Shown here: piece after piece, positions 1-12,600 of the stretch
Position numbering within the stretch: the stretch's first letter is position 1
Layout: the number at the start of each line of letters is the position of its first letter
Assembly (NCBI GenBank): GCA_947561585.1
Contig: CANNZV010000256.1
Location: 186,001 to 250,000 of the forward strand
Direction: 5' to 3'
Source of the DNA: Caprella mutica
Taxonomy: Eukaryota; Arthropoda; Malacostraca; Amphipoda; Caprellidae
Length of the DNA: 64,000 bases
Program-made: the position numbers and the translations under genes
The notes under the pieces: model-generated
Seen by the model: only the letters and a program-made list of their open reading frames with translations
What the model was told of the DNA's origin: nothing
Database searches by the model: none

Positions 1-670
1 TTTAAAATCTCGATCAGTGCATGAGATATGCTTATTACCCCTTTTTAACGGAATATGAAGTTAAATAACCTGTTTTCGTACACAACTTGCTAAATTGGTA
101 GCTCCGAGTCAGTCTATCTGCAGATTAGGCCTAAGCTCACTTCGAAAGGAAGCATTATGAAAGAAGTTAGCTTTCTGCATAAGAAGAGGTAATTTAGTTG
201 AGCCAGTGGCACTATAAACGAATGCGATTACGCCAGTTCTTTTGGAGAGTGTACCAAAATAGTTGCTCTTTGAATAGCTTTAGGCCTCTGGGTGAAGCCG
301 TTGCAAATTGTTATATTTATACAAAAAAAATTCTATGGAGGATATTCGAAGATCCTTTCAGAACCATTTAGATAGAAGATGCTCACAGAATATTCTTCGA
401 TCCATGTGGATTAATAAAATTCACATGTGACGGCGAATTGTATTGCACTAAAGAGCAAAGGCCCAAACCACATCCTAGATATCTGTATTTAATGGACAGA
501 TCCAAATTGAATGATCATTAGTGATCGAATCTTCTATCCTTTAGAATCTAGGGCTGTCTTTCAACGACTGCTGCTACAATTCTGATATCAGGAGATGTTG
601 TCTTGAAGAGACTCGCACTTGAGCCCCACAGATTGAACAGGAAAGAATCTTATCTTGGAGACAAGACTCT
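1..670. other. Non-coding stretch, nothing recognised
   Basis: Mixed-composition sequence with stops in all frames and no recognisable exon, RNA gene or repeat. It probably lies in an upstream dpr intron or in intergenic DNA. Confidence 0.5.
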
Positions 671-1116
671 ATGGGAAAGGGAATATCCAAAGAGATGACT
701 GTTTGGGAAAGGGACTATCCACAGAGATGACTGTTTGGGAAAGGGACTATCCAAAGAGATGACTGTATGGGAAAGGGACTATCCACAGAGATGACTGTTT
801 GGGAAAGGGACTATCCACAGAGGTGACTGTACAGGAAAGGGACTATCCAAATAGATGACTGTATGGGAAAGGGACTATCCAAAGAGATGACTGTTTGGGA
901 AAGGGACTATCCAAAGAGATGACTGTATGGGAAAGGGACTATCCAAAGAGATGACTGTATGGGAAAGGGACTATCCAAAGAGATGACTGTTTGGGAAAGG
1001 GACTATCCAAAGAGATGACTGTTTGGGAAAGGGACTATTCAAAGAGATGACTGTTTGGGAAAGGGACTATCCAAAGAGATGACTGTTTGGGAAAGGGACT
1101 ATCCAAAGAGATGACT
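671..1116. repeat. 32-bp minisatellite, about 14 copies
   Basis: The unit is GGGAAAGGGACTATCC followed by AAAGAGATGACTGTTT. Units differ by few substitutions (CAAAG/CACAG, TTT/TAT). No coding potential is claimed. Confidence 0.95.
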
Positions 1117-4100
1117 ATGCACACATAAAAGAAAGAAACTATTAGAGACGGAATATTATATAGAATATAATGAATACAGTTTACTATATTATATTATTGT
1201 AATAGGAAATACAGAAATACCTTGATTGGAATTTCAAAGATGCAATTTACTCCACAAACTACATATATCTGTAGATTCATTTGCTATGCGATGACTGAAT
1301 TGATACTACCTCATATTATTCCAAGAGATATCGCATGTCAAGACTTGCATGCAGTCAGGGAAAATTAGAAAATTGAATCAGTGATTTTTTTTTCAAAGTA
1401 GACTAGTTTCACATTGCCATAAGAGGAATTTTATTAATTCTTTCGATTGTAAATTTTATAAATTGGTATACACGACAAATTAGTAAGATTTAAATGCAGC
1501 AAGAAATTAAATAGTTGATATACAAAAAGCAGTTTCGTGATTTATGTTATTGAGGAAAGTATCAAACTTTTTATTTAATTGCCTATCAAGCAAGTATTGA
1601 AGCCCTGAAAGCCTCTTGCCAGTCTTATCTCTATTTTCAGTAAGCTTTAGGAGGCTCATTGTCCGTTTTATTGTTCCAGTTATCGACTCTTTCACAAAAT
1701 TGAAATTCTTGCTCTGTAATTGCGTTATATAAATTTATTGCCCTCTTTTACTCATGCTGAATTAAGTTCATTTCCTGCATCCTTACATAGTCCAATTTGG
1801 TAAAAAGCTGACAATTCTTATTGAAGTACAATTCACTTACAATTCCAGTAACGGAGTTTCCAAAATAAAGATTACCACATCGTCTGTGTATTCGGAAATC
1901 CTCGCCTCGTTGTCAGCCTATAATCGACTATGCAGATCTCTAAAAGCCTACTCTACTATACCCATGGAAAAGTCAAGAGCGACATGTTCCAGTAAGAGCA
2001 ATTTGCCTGCGGCGATGTGCAACAGCGCTGCCATAGCGAAAGCTAGTGTGGTGAAGAATACTTACTTACTTACTTTCCATTAAAGCACAGTTTGCGCCAA
2101 AAGACTTCTTTCATCCATTGTTGAAATCTTTCAAAGTCAATCTAAACGAGAGAACTGTCATTTCACTGCGGCAAAATTGGAGGAGCATGTTATTATTTGA
2201 AAAGAAATTGATTCATGAGAGCTTCCATTACCATCTTACAATGAAGTTAGATTTGTTTTATTTTCAAATACAATCCATGCAAATGTCTTCAATTCATGGT
2301 TTCTCACAGAGGAAGTAAATGAGAAATTGGTGTTCTTGGAAGCTTGAAATTATATCCGTCTAACATTACCTCATGCTTATACAATCATTACGTATTTACT
2401 TATAAAAGAGTCTTAATATATATTCAGTGTAATCTTAGTTGGTAAGGAAGGAATTAAGAGACAAAAATTAAATCATACGATGCTGCTATTGAACACCAAT
2501 TCACTCTTAGTCAGTTCATGAATAGTGATTTTGTGTGTCTTTTGTTGTATCTACACTCTACAGCACACTAGACATCTAACCCTTTCAGCTCTGTCATTAT
2601 TTATCTTTCAGTAAAGTTATCAAAAACTTATAGAACGGGAGAAACAATTCTGGCAATCCAGACTTAATTGAACGTCAAAAACTGGAGGAGAAAAACTTCC
2701 AGCAAACTCAGTTAAGAAGTTTTTACTTTAATTGTATGAAAAGTAAATTTTGTTCTGAATCCAAGTTTTGCGGTTGAAAAGAAGTACAGTTATGAATGCT
2801 TGCTTTATGTCAATGATCTATATTATAAAAAAATAAGATTTAAGAGATATAACATATAAGTCCAACATCTGGAAAATCTGATAGCAAGTATTGAGAAGCT
2901 TTCAATATGAAGTAAATGTTCTATTCTAAGTAAATGTTCTATTAGTTCGAGAAATATTTTTTCAGATTTCCGTTATAACTGAGTTAGTAGATTCAAATAA
3001 TTATTCATCATAGTTCTACAATATTTGGAGGTTACAACTTGCTCATGAAATTTTTTCATATGAGTTGCAGCACGTGTATATTTGTTCCCTTCAAAACTTT
3101 GCAATAAGTTCCATGAGGATGTATATACGAGCTGCTGTAACTTGTGCACTTCTATATATTGCGATCCTGAACAAGTCTGATCCATTACGGTGTCGATCAG
3201 TTTCAATTCCCAGGGTGAAATTGATACGGTGACCATTCTTCCGTGTATATAAACTTATAAAGTCTCTCTTAGAGGAATCGACAGAAAGAGTTAGGAGAGG
3301 AAAGGTCCAATTGAAAACTGTTTGCACTCAACTTTTCATGATTGAACACTGCAATATGAAATGGTCGTGATCCAGAACTTTTACGACACCATTTGATTGC
3401 TCTGGTTGTAACTGTATCCATATCAGCTATATTTTCTTCTGTAGCAGATCGTGATTTGCTTTGTATTTTCTAAACTAACATTTTTTATATAAAATAGATG
3501 AAATAATTCAAAGAGTTAATTTTCACGAATTATTCGCTTTTATACATATATCCTGCAGAATGTATATCATTAATTTACTCTGAATTTCTAATAATATACA
3601 TTATCCTGTTATATAAGCATAACCAAGTTATGTGAAAGATTGATAATTATTGATTCAATGAGAAATATATTAAATGAATCAGCAATAAGTCACGTCAGTA
3701 TGCCCAATAAGGTTATGTCTACCATCTAAAGCATTATGAATAAGGTTTTTGAAATACTGTCTCTACAGCAAAATTTTCTATTGATACAGCATAATATTCT
3801 TACGGGTAACTTTTTTAAGGATAACCCTACTCTGATTGGTCGGCAAGGAGAAAGAGCTAACAGGAGATCCTAGTCAAGTAATGAGTTACAACCATATGAA
3901 CATTATTCTAAAATAACTTGGCTGCAAGGAACAGCAATATTTAATAATTCTCTAGAATATCAATCTAATAAAAGAGTAACATATTTCATAAAAACAAAAA
4001 TAAAAGATTATATCAATAGGAAACTTGTAGCATCTCAGAACATTAATAATATAAATTTAATATCAATATTAAAACTAAAGATGAATACTAAGTTTCCATT

Positions 4101-4844
4101 CAATTTGAATAGAATACGAATGAGATTTCACTTACTTTTTAGATACATAGAAATCTATAACAAATTATTCACTTTTTATCATTAACAATATCAAATTTTA
4201 ATTTGAAAGATTCATACAGACCCTGACCGCATTATATAACCCCATTGACAGCAGTTTTTTTTATAGTTTAATATATATTAATTTTAATTTACTCGATATT
4301 ATTTTTTACTTTACTCTGTATTTTGTTTTTATTTGATCTGTATACTTTTACTTTATTCAACATATATATTTTTTTTAAATTACTCTCTACTTTTTCGATT
4401 TACTTTCTATGTATGTTTCTGAAATCTTGAGCCCAAATATACAAATATAATTCTGTAAAATAAAGATAATGCTATAACTTCTCCAGTTACTATGTCAAGG
4501 AAGAGTTGTTTAATATTATTCAAAGAAGAAAGAGTAAAGCTAACTAAATTTCCATTTCGAAAAGAGTAATTCTATTTTCACGTCAATCTACCTTCCATCC
4601 AAACTCAAATGGTCCACCGCTAAAGTTTGAGTTGCCGGTAACTTCTAAGAGCTCTTAAATTAGTGAGGGTAAGGAGTAAACAGACAACTGTGAGCTCCTA
4701 ATGAGATACACGGATGATCCTTACCATTTCACAATATACAACTGGGGATATTAATATATAAATCAGCTTAAAAAATTCTCAATAATCGTTTGGTTCAACT
4801 TCTACAGTTATATGTATAATCGAAAATTATAAAATAATTGTTAT
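1117..4844. other. AT-rich non-coding DNA
   Basis: Only short chance frames are seen (62-87 codons) with no domain signature. A possible reverse-transcriptase scrap at about 1835-1915 on the minus strand is listed under findings. An upstream dpr exon encoding the start of Ig1 was looked for and not found. Confidence 0.5.
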
Positions 4845-4902
4845 TTTATTTTGATTGGTATCCATGATACCTGCAGGTATCATGGATACCAATCAAAATA
4901 AA
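4845..4902. repeat. 58-bp perfect palindrome
   Basis: The two 29-bp arms are exact reverse complements meeting at CTG|CAG (4873/4874). The left arm ends GGTATCCATGATACCTG. There is no spacer, so it could extrude as a cruciform. Confidence 0.95.
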
Positions 4903-5735
4903 CAGGAAATAAACCATTAATATATTGTTTATATTTATATGACCGAAATGTAGAATCGATTGATAAATCGTAAGTAATCCTCTTTGATGTAATACTGGTT
5001 CGCAAAATAATGAATGTCATCCTATAATATACTAACATATATTTACTCAAATGGTATAGTTATAGTATAAAAGTTGTACCTATAATAGAAACTGACACCG
5101 AGCGGTGAAGAAATTGAAATATCACCCTATGAAAGTTTCTTCGTTTGATATGCATTAATACATAACATATATCATAAAAATATGCTGGAATTAACCATTT
5201 TGACATATTATATTCGCGAAATAACCGATTTCATAATAAATAATTAGAAAATTTGGAATATGAATAATAATTATGATGAAAATGAAGACTTCAATTGAAG
5301 ATATTATTATGAGTTTTCAGTAAAAGATTGAATTAATTAAGTTTTCCATAAACAATTAATTAGGTTCAATTTTCAGACCAGATGTTGAAAAAATGCGGAT
5401 CGAATATTACAATCTTATTTCATTTTTATACACTGGTTGCATATATTCACAGTACGATAGCTACTAATGCTCTCTTGACAGTCGTTGCAGATTATTTAAG
5501 ATTTGCTGTTTCCTAAAAAGGACAAAAGTAACCTCTCTTGCTCTAGTTCATATGTTATGCTGAATAACACGAGCCGGACGAAAAGGATTTCAGAATTGTT
5601 GGGCCGTCATTAGCTTTATATTATAGCTTTTGTATCTGTAAATATGATCATCGTAATTGTGAAAGTAGACCAGAAGACTAGAATAGTTAGACAAATTAGA
5701 TCAAATGAATAGAATAGACAGTAAAGCTTGTTCTA

Positions 5736-5967
5736 CACTGAGAAAACAAATAGGAGTCAAATTGACTCAAATTTGAGCTTTCAGTTTTTCCTTAAACTGG
5801 CTCAAATATGTGATTAAACTTGACTTATTTTTTATATTTTACAGTTATAATGACTCCTAATTCATAATCAGATTGACTCAGGTAGAGTCAATCAAGAAAA
5901 AAATACTCCAATATTGAAAATTATTCGCTATTATAAGGTTGACTCGTATTTTTTTCTAAGTCAAGTG
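5736..5967. mobile_element. Candidate MITE with ~25-bp imperfect terminal inverted repeats
   Basis: The left end CACTGAGAAAACAAATAGG then AGTCAA resembles the reverse complement of the right end, CTTGACTTAGAAAAAAATACG then AGTCAA (about 80 percent by eye). GAGTCAA/TTGACTC words recur inside. No coding sequence. Boundaries are approximate. Confidence 0.4.
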
Positions 5968-6384
5968 GATGGATAGTAATACAAGATCAAATTACTAGAA
6001 TATAGTTAGTAAAACTAGATATCAAACAGAATTTGATAATGGATGTCCAAATTGGTAATTTTAGTTGCTTTCATGCAATTTATATTTAATAATAACTTTT
6101 AGTTATTTACGCTCCAAATAACTGCAATTGCGTTCATTTGGTTATTACCGTTAGTAATATTCGTATCTCTCCGTGTAGTCGGAAAATGAAAATGGGTAAT
6201 TGATAAAACAATTCCATCTACATCGATAATCGATTAGACAAAAATCCAATTGTAATTGGCCATAAAATAAGATTTTTTTATCATTTATTAAGGTAGTTTA
6301 TATCTGTGTTTGCGGTCTGAATTTTCCTAAATTAAAAAAAAATCGCAGAGCAAGTCTATTCCTTCGGTTATATAATAATGCGAA

Positions 6385-7348
6385 CTCCAAAATAGACAAA
6401 AACCAAAATAGACAAACACCAAAATAGACAAACACCAAAATAGACAAACACCAAAATAGACTAGCACCAAAATAGACAAACACCAAAATAGACTAGCACC
6501 AAAATAGACAAACACCAAAATAGACAAACACCAAAATAGAAAAACACCAAAATAGACAAACACCAAAATAGACAAACACCAAAATAGACAAACACCAAAA
6601 TAGACAAACACCAAAATAGACAAACACCAAAATAGACAAACACCAAAATAGACAAACACCAAAATAGACAAACACCAAAATAGACAAACACCAAAATAGA
6701 CAAACACCAAAATAGACTAACACCAAAATAGACTAACACCAAAATAGACAAACACCAAAATAGACAAACACAAAAAAAGACAAACACCAAAATAGACAAA
6801 CACCAAAATAGACAAACACCAAAATAGACAAACACCAAAATAGACAAACACCAAAATAGACAAACACCAAAATAGACAAACACCAAAATAGACAAACACC
6901 AAAATAGACTAACACCAAAATAGACTATAACCAAAATAGACTAACACCAAAATAGACTAACACCAAAATAGACTAACACCAAAATAGACTAACACCAAAA
7001 TAGACAAACACCAAAATAGACTAACACCAAAATAGACTAACACCAAAATAGACTAACACCAAAATAGACAAACACCAAAATAGACAAACACCAAAATAGA
7101 CAAACACCAAAATAGACAAACACCAAAATAGACAGACACCAAAATAGACAAACACCAAAGTAAACAAACACCAAAATAGACAAACACCAAAATAGACAAA
7201 CACCAAAATAGACAAACACCAAAATAGACAAACACCAAAATAGACAAACACCAAAATAGACAAACACCAAAATAGACAAACACCAATGTAAACAAACACC
7301 AAAATAGACAAACACCAAAATAGACAAACACCAAAATAGACAAACACA
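6385..7348. repeat. 16-bp minisatellite, about 60 copies
   Basis: The unit is CACCAAAATAGACAAA, with a frequent variant having CTAA for CAAA. Because 16 is not a multiple of 3 and the unit has no minus-strand stop in any frame, all three minus frames stay open and give the same 16-residue pattern (FVYFGVCLFWCLSILV). These open frames are by-products and not genes. Confidence 0.96.
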
Positions 7349-7458
7349 AATATATAGACGATCACCAAAATAAGTATAGGTTCATTATCAGTATGCAATC
7401 AGCATATCCATTAACAAATACAATTTTTAATGAATTACATTTTCAATTTAAGCATATA

Positions 7459-7562
7459 AGTCTAAGTTTCTATTTAAGTCCAACTTTCTATTTAGGTCTA
7501 ATTAAGTTTCTATTTAAGTCGAAGTTTCTATTTAAGTCGAAGTTTCTATTTAAGTCTAAGTT
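7459..7562. repeat. Short 18-bp tandem repeat, about 6 units
   Basis: The unit is TAAGTCGAAGTTTCTATT with substitutions. It lies just beyond the 16-bp array. Confidence 0.8.
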
Positions 7563-9326
7563 CTCATATGATTGTAATTATATCACTTTATATATATCTA
7601 TAATTATTATAGTAAACATACACGAAATAAAGTATAGTATAAAAAATAGAAAAAATATCAGTGATACAACATTGCATATATAGTTTATAGTTAACAAAAA
7701 TGCACAGGCATAAAGAAAATTCTACTTTTAACTTTTATTAGAAATAAGATGGCGAAGAAATGTCTGAAGACATGGTATTCACGTTTCTCGTTCCACAGAT
7801 GACATCATTAGCTAAAATAGGATTATTAAAGACAAATTTCTGCAAGTTTATGTATGTGACAATTTAAAAAAAGTTGTCCGCAAACATTCTTTTCGTCCTC
7901 TTATAGCCATTAAATGTTAAAAGTAGTATTTTCTTTCTGCCTGTGCATTTTTCTTACTTATATATGCATTCCTAATATTTTTTTATACTATACTTTATAT
8001 TGTGTGTGTTCACTGTAATTTTAATAAAGAAAGTTTATTCTATTTCGTGAGTTCACTATGATTATGTGAGTTTACTAAATGCTCTAACTTTCAATGTTAA
8101 AATCATTCTATACCAAACAGAAATAAATACATAAATTAAGAAAAAAAAAATAATAATTGTAGTTTCTGAGCAATTTAATCGCACAGAATTAATGGTAGTT
8201 TTCAAACTGAATTTTCTTTTAAAAAATAAAGATACTTCCTTGAATTGTATTTGTATTGAAGCAATGAATATAAACTGTGCCTCTTTTTCCTCAACGACAG
8301 TTTTTAAAGGATAGTATATTGAAATTCTTAAGCGTTGAAGAAAATAACTGGAGCAGTATTTACATGCGCTTTATTTCCGCTTTTATTCAATGTTTGTTCT
8401 CATATGATTCATAAAATGCAAAAATGTTCACACTATCTTTTCAATTCTCTAATCCTCTTATAAACAGCCATGGAAAGAAATTACCATAAGAGTTACCAAT
8501 GCGATATTGTAAAACAACAATTTGAGACAACAATACCATCGTGAAATTTCTACATTTCCTATAGTTATTTTATAGAACAATTCACATAGGTGCAACATGA
8601 AAAGGCGAACTAACAGTTTGAACCATTTAAAAAAAAATACCTTCAATATTAATACTCTTCCTACTATAACCCTAATGAGTTTGACTATCACAATGAACAG
8701 GAAGGTTTGAGTGGACATGTCTTATTTATAAACCTATACGGTACTGTATTTTTACAAGTTGTTAGTAATATATACTAAAATAATGTGTACTAAAGTTAAA
8801 GTAATAATATTGAACATCTAAGGAGAAATAAATACATAGGTATGTGAGACATTGGCAACTGAGAGAGCAGAACTGTGATTGGGTGGAATGTTACTCTATC
8901 ACAGCTCGTGCATGTGTCTGTAAACCATGAAAACGTGGACAAATTCATGCTTATTGGCTAACAAAACTGTATTTATAAGTTGCCACACGTCACCACAATA
9001 CAATTATTTACATAATTTACGTGTTTAATTACGCTGATATACGACAATAAGTAAATATTTTTAAAACTTTTATATACAAAAATATATTTGGTATTTATGT
9101 AGGAACAAAGTATAGACATCTAAATCTAAAGGAATGACATGAAGAAAATAGAGTAATTTTAAAAAGATGTGCCTAGAAAACACACGTCAAACCCGTTAGG
9201 GTTAATCAACTTGGAAACACTATGTAAAAAAAGTTGAAGTTTCCTTATTGAAGTGTTTCCTTACTGTGTGAAGTGAGACTATTTTTCTATAAATTGTCTA
9301 TTTTAATCCTGTATTACTAATCTCTT
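7563..9326. other. AT-rich non-coding DNA
   Basis: No supported gene. An 86-codon minus-strand frame (8458-8718) has hydrophobic stretches but no homology I can recognise and AT-driven composition. Confidence 0.5.
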
Positions 9327-9339
9327 AAACAATTTATAC

Positions 9340-9517
9340 TGTAGAGGTAGTGATGAACGGCTAACACCAGGATACTACAAACCTCTCGTACAATTCTTAG
9401 AGTACCAGTATTGATGAACGACTAACTCCAGGATACTACTAACCTCTCGTACAATTCATACTGTAGAGTTAGTGATGAACGGCTAACACCAGGATACTAC
9501 TAACCTCTCGTACAATT
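9340..9517 (+). repeat. 61-bp repeat, 3 copies, abutting the dpr acceptor
   Basis: The motif TGATGAACG starts at 9351, 9412 and 9473, an exact 61-bp period. Each unit carries GGATACTAC-AACCTCTCG. In units 2 and 3 this contains TACTAAC (9437-9443, 9498-9504), a perfect branch-point-like word; unit 1 has TACAAAC. The last TACTAAC is 25 nt from the acceptor AG at 9528. Confidence 0.9.
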
Positions 9518-9528
9518 TTCTCACGCAG

Positions 9529-9606
9529 GTCTCATGGATCAGGCAGAGGGATTTGCATATATTGACGGTGGATCGCTACACGTACACGACAGACGAGCGT
9601 TTCGAG
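9529..9606 (+). CDS. dpr: dpr exon: Ig1 C-to-D strands
   Basis: A 26-codon exon in phase 0 at both ends. It is preceded by TCACGCAG and followed by donor GTAAAT. It encodes [14 protein letters not shown] followed by [12 protein letters not shown], the best conserved stretch of Dpr Ig1 and, in known Dprs, part of the surface facing DIP partners. It contains the core Trp of the domain. A 61-bp tandem repeat runs to within about 15 bp of the acceptor. Confidence 0.93.
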
Positions 9607-12600
9607 GTAAATTTATGCATGTGAACCATCTTCTTTTTTTCTTTTTGAAGTGTATGAAGCCTATAATAATGCATGACTTCCATTTATCTCATGAATGATA
9701 ATACGCTCTATTTTCCTCAGTAAAATAGAGCATATTATTTATTTAGAGTTTGTGTTGAAAAATGTGAATTGTTATCTTCAAAGTGTTTTACCTTGTACAA
9801 ATTTGAATTATTATGATGCGATCTTTTTAAATTTGTTGGAAATTCAGCATTTAAAAGAACTTTAATTTCATCGAGGTTGATTGAATGGTTGAATATTTAA
9901 AAAGTTGACTTTATAATACATCATTAATATTGTAATTTGACAGCTTCCAGTACAAGTATTACTATATATCTTTACGCACTGAACATAATGAAACGTATAA
10001 TTATATTCATACTTTTCAGTCATTTATAAAAAGTCAAGTAGATAAAAGAATATTGTTCCAATATTTAATTTTGTTATGAAGACAATATTTGAGATGGAAT
10101 TTAAACTATAATACATTTTTTATTAATAGTAAAAGAAGTATAAGTTTACATTTTTGTATAACAATAAAAAGGGAGAGATATAAATATGCAAACTAAATGC
10201 AGTGAAAGTTATAATTATTGCCATTTGCGAATTTAATTTTACTTGTAAGTCAAATAACAAAAAGGTGTTCTGACTATATCTCATAACCTGAAATATTCAT
10301 TTGAATAACCAAAACTTTATAAAACCAAGAATAAATTTATTTCAAACCATTAAACCAAATTATTGGTACGATTCAATTAGAAGTCTTATACAAGGAGTTT
10401 CAGAATTAAAGTAACTAATTTTACGTGTCGAATATATAATTTAAAACTCATGTTTGATTCTTGTAAATTGTAAATGGACTTTAAGCAAGTGTCATAATAG
10501 TCAGTGCCATATGATGTATGCATCTAGGTTTCAAAAAGATTCTTTTGTATCATAGTTATAGATCAGAACATAGTGATGAAGATCCACAAAGAAGTAACAC
10601 GCAATGAATCGCCCAAAATTGTTAATAAGATCAAAGTGTCTGATTCAACCTCTAGCTACTATATAAGCCAGAGCAAGGACTTGAAAAACCCGTATACGTT
10701 CCAAAAACAATACGCTGATTAAAATTCTGTCGAAACTCATGATGATCTGAAAGATGTGTTAGCAAAACTTACAGGTATCGAGTGCTGGATGGAAACCTGA
10801 GAACAGAAACATTTAATATTAGGAAATATACGGACCATCATGAGAGAATGATGAGTGAAAGAAGTCACCACATCCTGAATGAGATATAAACTGACGGCAA
10901 ATTCCCTAACTAGATGATCAAAGATGTAGAGTCATTTGGTGATCATCTTGTGATGACTATTTGTAAATCAATTATTCTCTCATTCTGAAACCAGAGTTAC
11001 TAGCACCATAGGCTGAAAACACTTCTTCAAAAATCACATGATTTTCCGCTTCGTTATGATAAGGCCGACTTCTATTACACCTATAGTCTCAATTAAGAGC
11101 TACTTCTTAAAAAATACTTACAAGAATACTAATCAATGTTTAATCTAGCATTGGACTTCTGAGTATCAAATTTGTTGAGAATATCGTCTTATTCCTCAAC
11201 CCTGGTCCTCACTATTTCGAAGGAATATTCCAGAAATTTGTTAAAATTAGTTACAATTTATTTTATTTATTTCGAGGAAATATTAAAGAACACATTATCT
11301 GCTGCACATAATTTGTTATCCTATATCTTCATCATCAATATCTTCGAGCTTTGGAATCTCAAATAGATTTTAGGATCAATGCAGCAGCAAATAATATTTA
11401 ACATTCTGTCGAATAATTGATGTCATCTTCGCCATTTCGAAATATTCTTCCATTATATCTCAGGTTCTGTATGAAGAAGACGTCTCAAACTTTGACAGGT
11501 CGCACAGACATTTCCGCAGCTGTCTTCGTACACTTAACGTTCCCATCATTTAACAATTCGAAAGCAGTATTTCGATTCATCATATGTACACAGAGTATGA
11601 TTTGGCTACCATATCCAAAATCGAAAATTTTGATTGCTATGTATAACTGCATTTTTGAATTTGGTTATAGTCAAGATAGAGTACCAGTCGCAAAAAGTAT
11701 CTATTTCTGGGATATTAAGGGAATATCATAAGCAAGATTGATATAATTCTGTAATATTCCCTTTATACAAGGTGAACAACAATAAAAAATGGTCGAAAGT
11801 AATTGCATTGAACATAAAAAGTGATAGGTGTAAAAAGGTGAAGCAAAAACCACATAAAAGAGTATATTCTCAAGTTTCATTTTGCATAGTAGATTTTGAA
11901 AACTATCGAATAAAGGTTACTGATATCGTAATTCCTAATTAATCATAATTGATACTTCTTTCTCATTTTATTCAATCTTAATGAATACTGATGAAACTAT
12001 TTATTGTATTGAGTGTTTTCATTGCTCAACCATATTATTTAACCCTAGTAACCTAGGGACTGGTCCAAGCGGACCAGTCCTCATGAAAAAGTATTAATAA
12101 TTTTATTTTAAACCGATTTGGAAGTTATCTTTTCATGACTTTTACTTTTCAACCTGAATACACACGAAATATTTATTCAAATATACAGGGTGTCTCAAAA
12201 AAACGGAATACAACTTAAAGTTAGTATATTTCAAAAACTATTAAAGGTACATGTTTCTTTCTGATATCATTTACATTGCTCAATTCTTTTTCATCCACCG
12301 CAAAATTTCCATTAGCTTTTATTCATTTTTGTGAATGTTATAAGGATTTTATTGATGGATGGGGAAAATGGTTCTGTGCCAATAGTTAAAAAACCTAAGA
12401 AATATTTGTTTCTTATCTTTGCTTGTTAATTTTATTTTAAATGGATAATTATTCTTTGGCATTTACCAATGGCTGTGCAAATATCAAATGAACGTTTTTA
12501 TGAAGAAAAAATATCGAAAAGTCAATTTGTTAAGATTTTATAACAGTTTTAGTGAGTACTGGCGCGCATGGACTTGTCTCTTGGTTATTGAGCAAACTTT

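Noticed and set aside
6298..7398. Several long minus-strand frames of 61-157 codons, hydrophobic and Cys-rich
   Set aside because: They are translations of a stop-free 16-bp repeat in all frames, with no start context or conservation.
8458..8718. 86-codon minus frame with hydrophobic segments
   Set aside because: AT-driven Phe/Leu/Ile composition, no recognisable domain, no splice or promoter context.
11417..11731. 104-codon plus frame
   Set aside because: No similarity recognised on either strand; it lies in a dpr intron and looks like chance.
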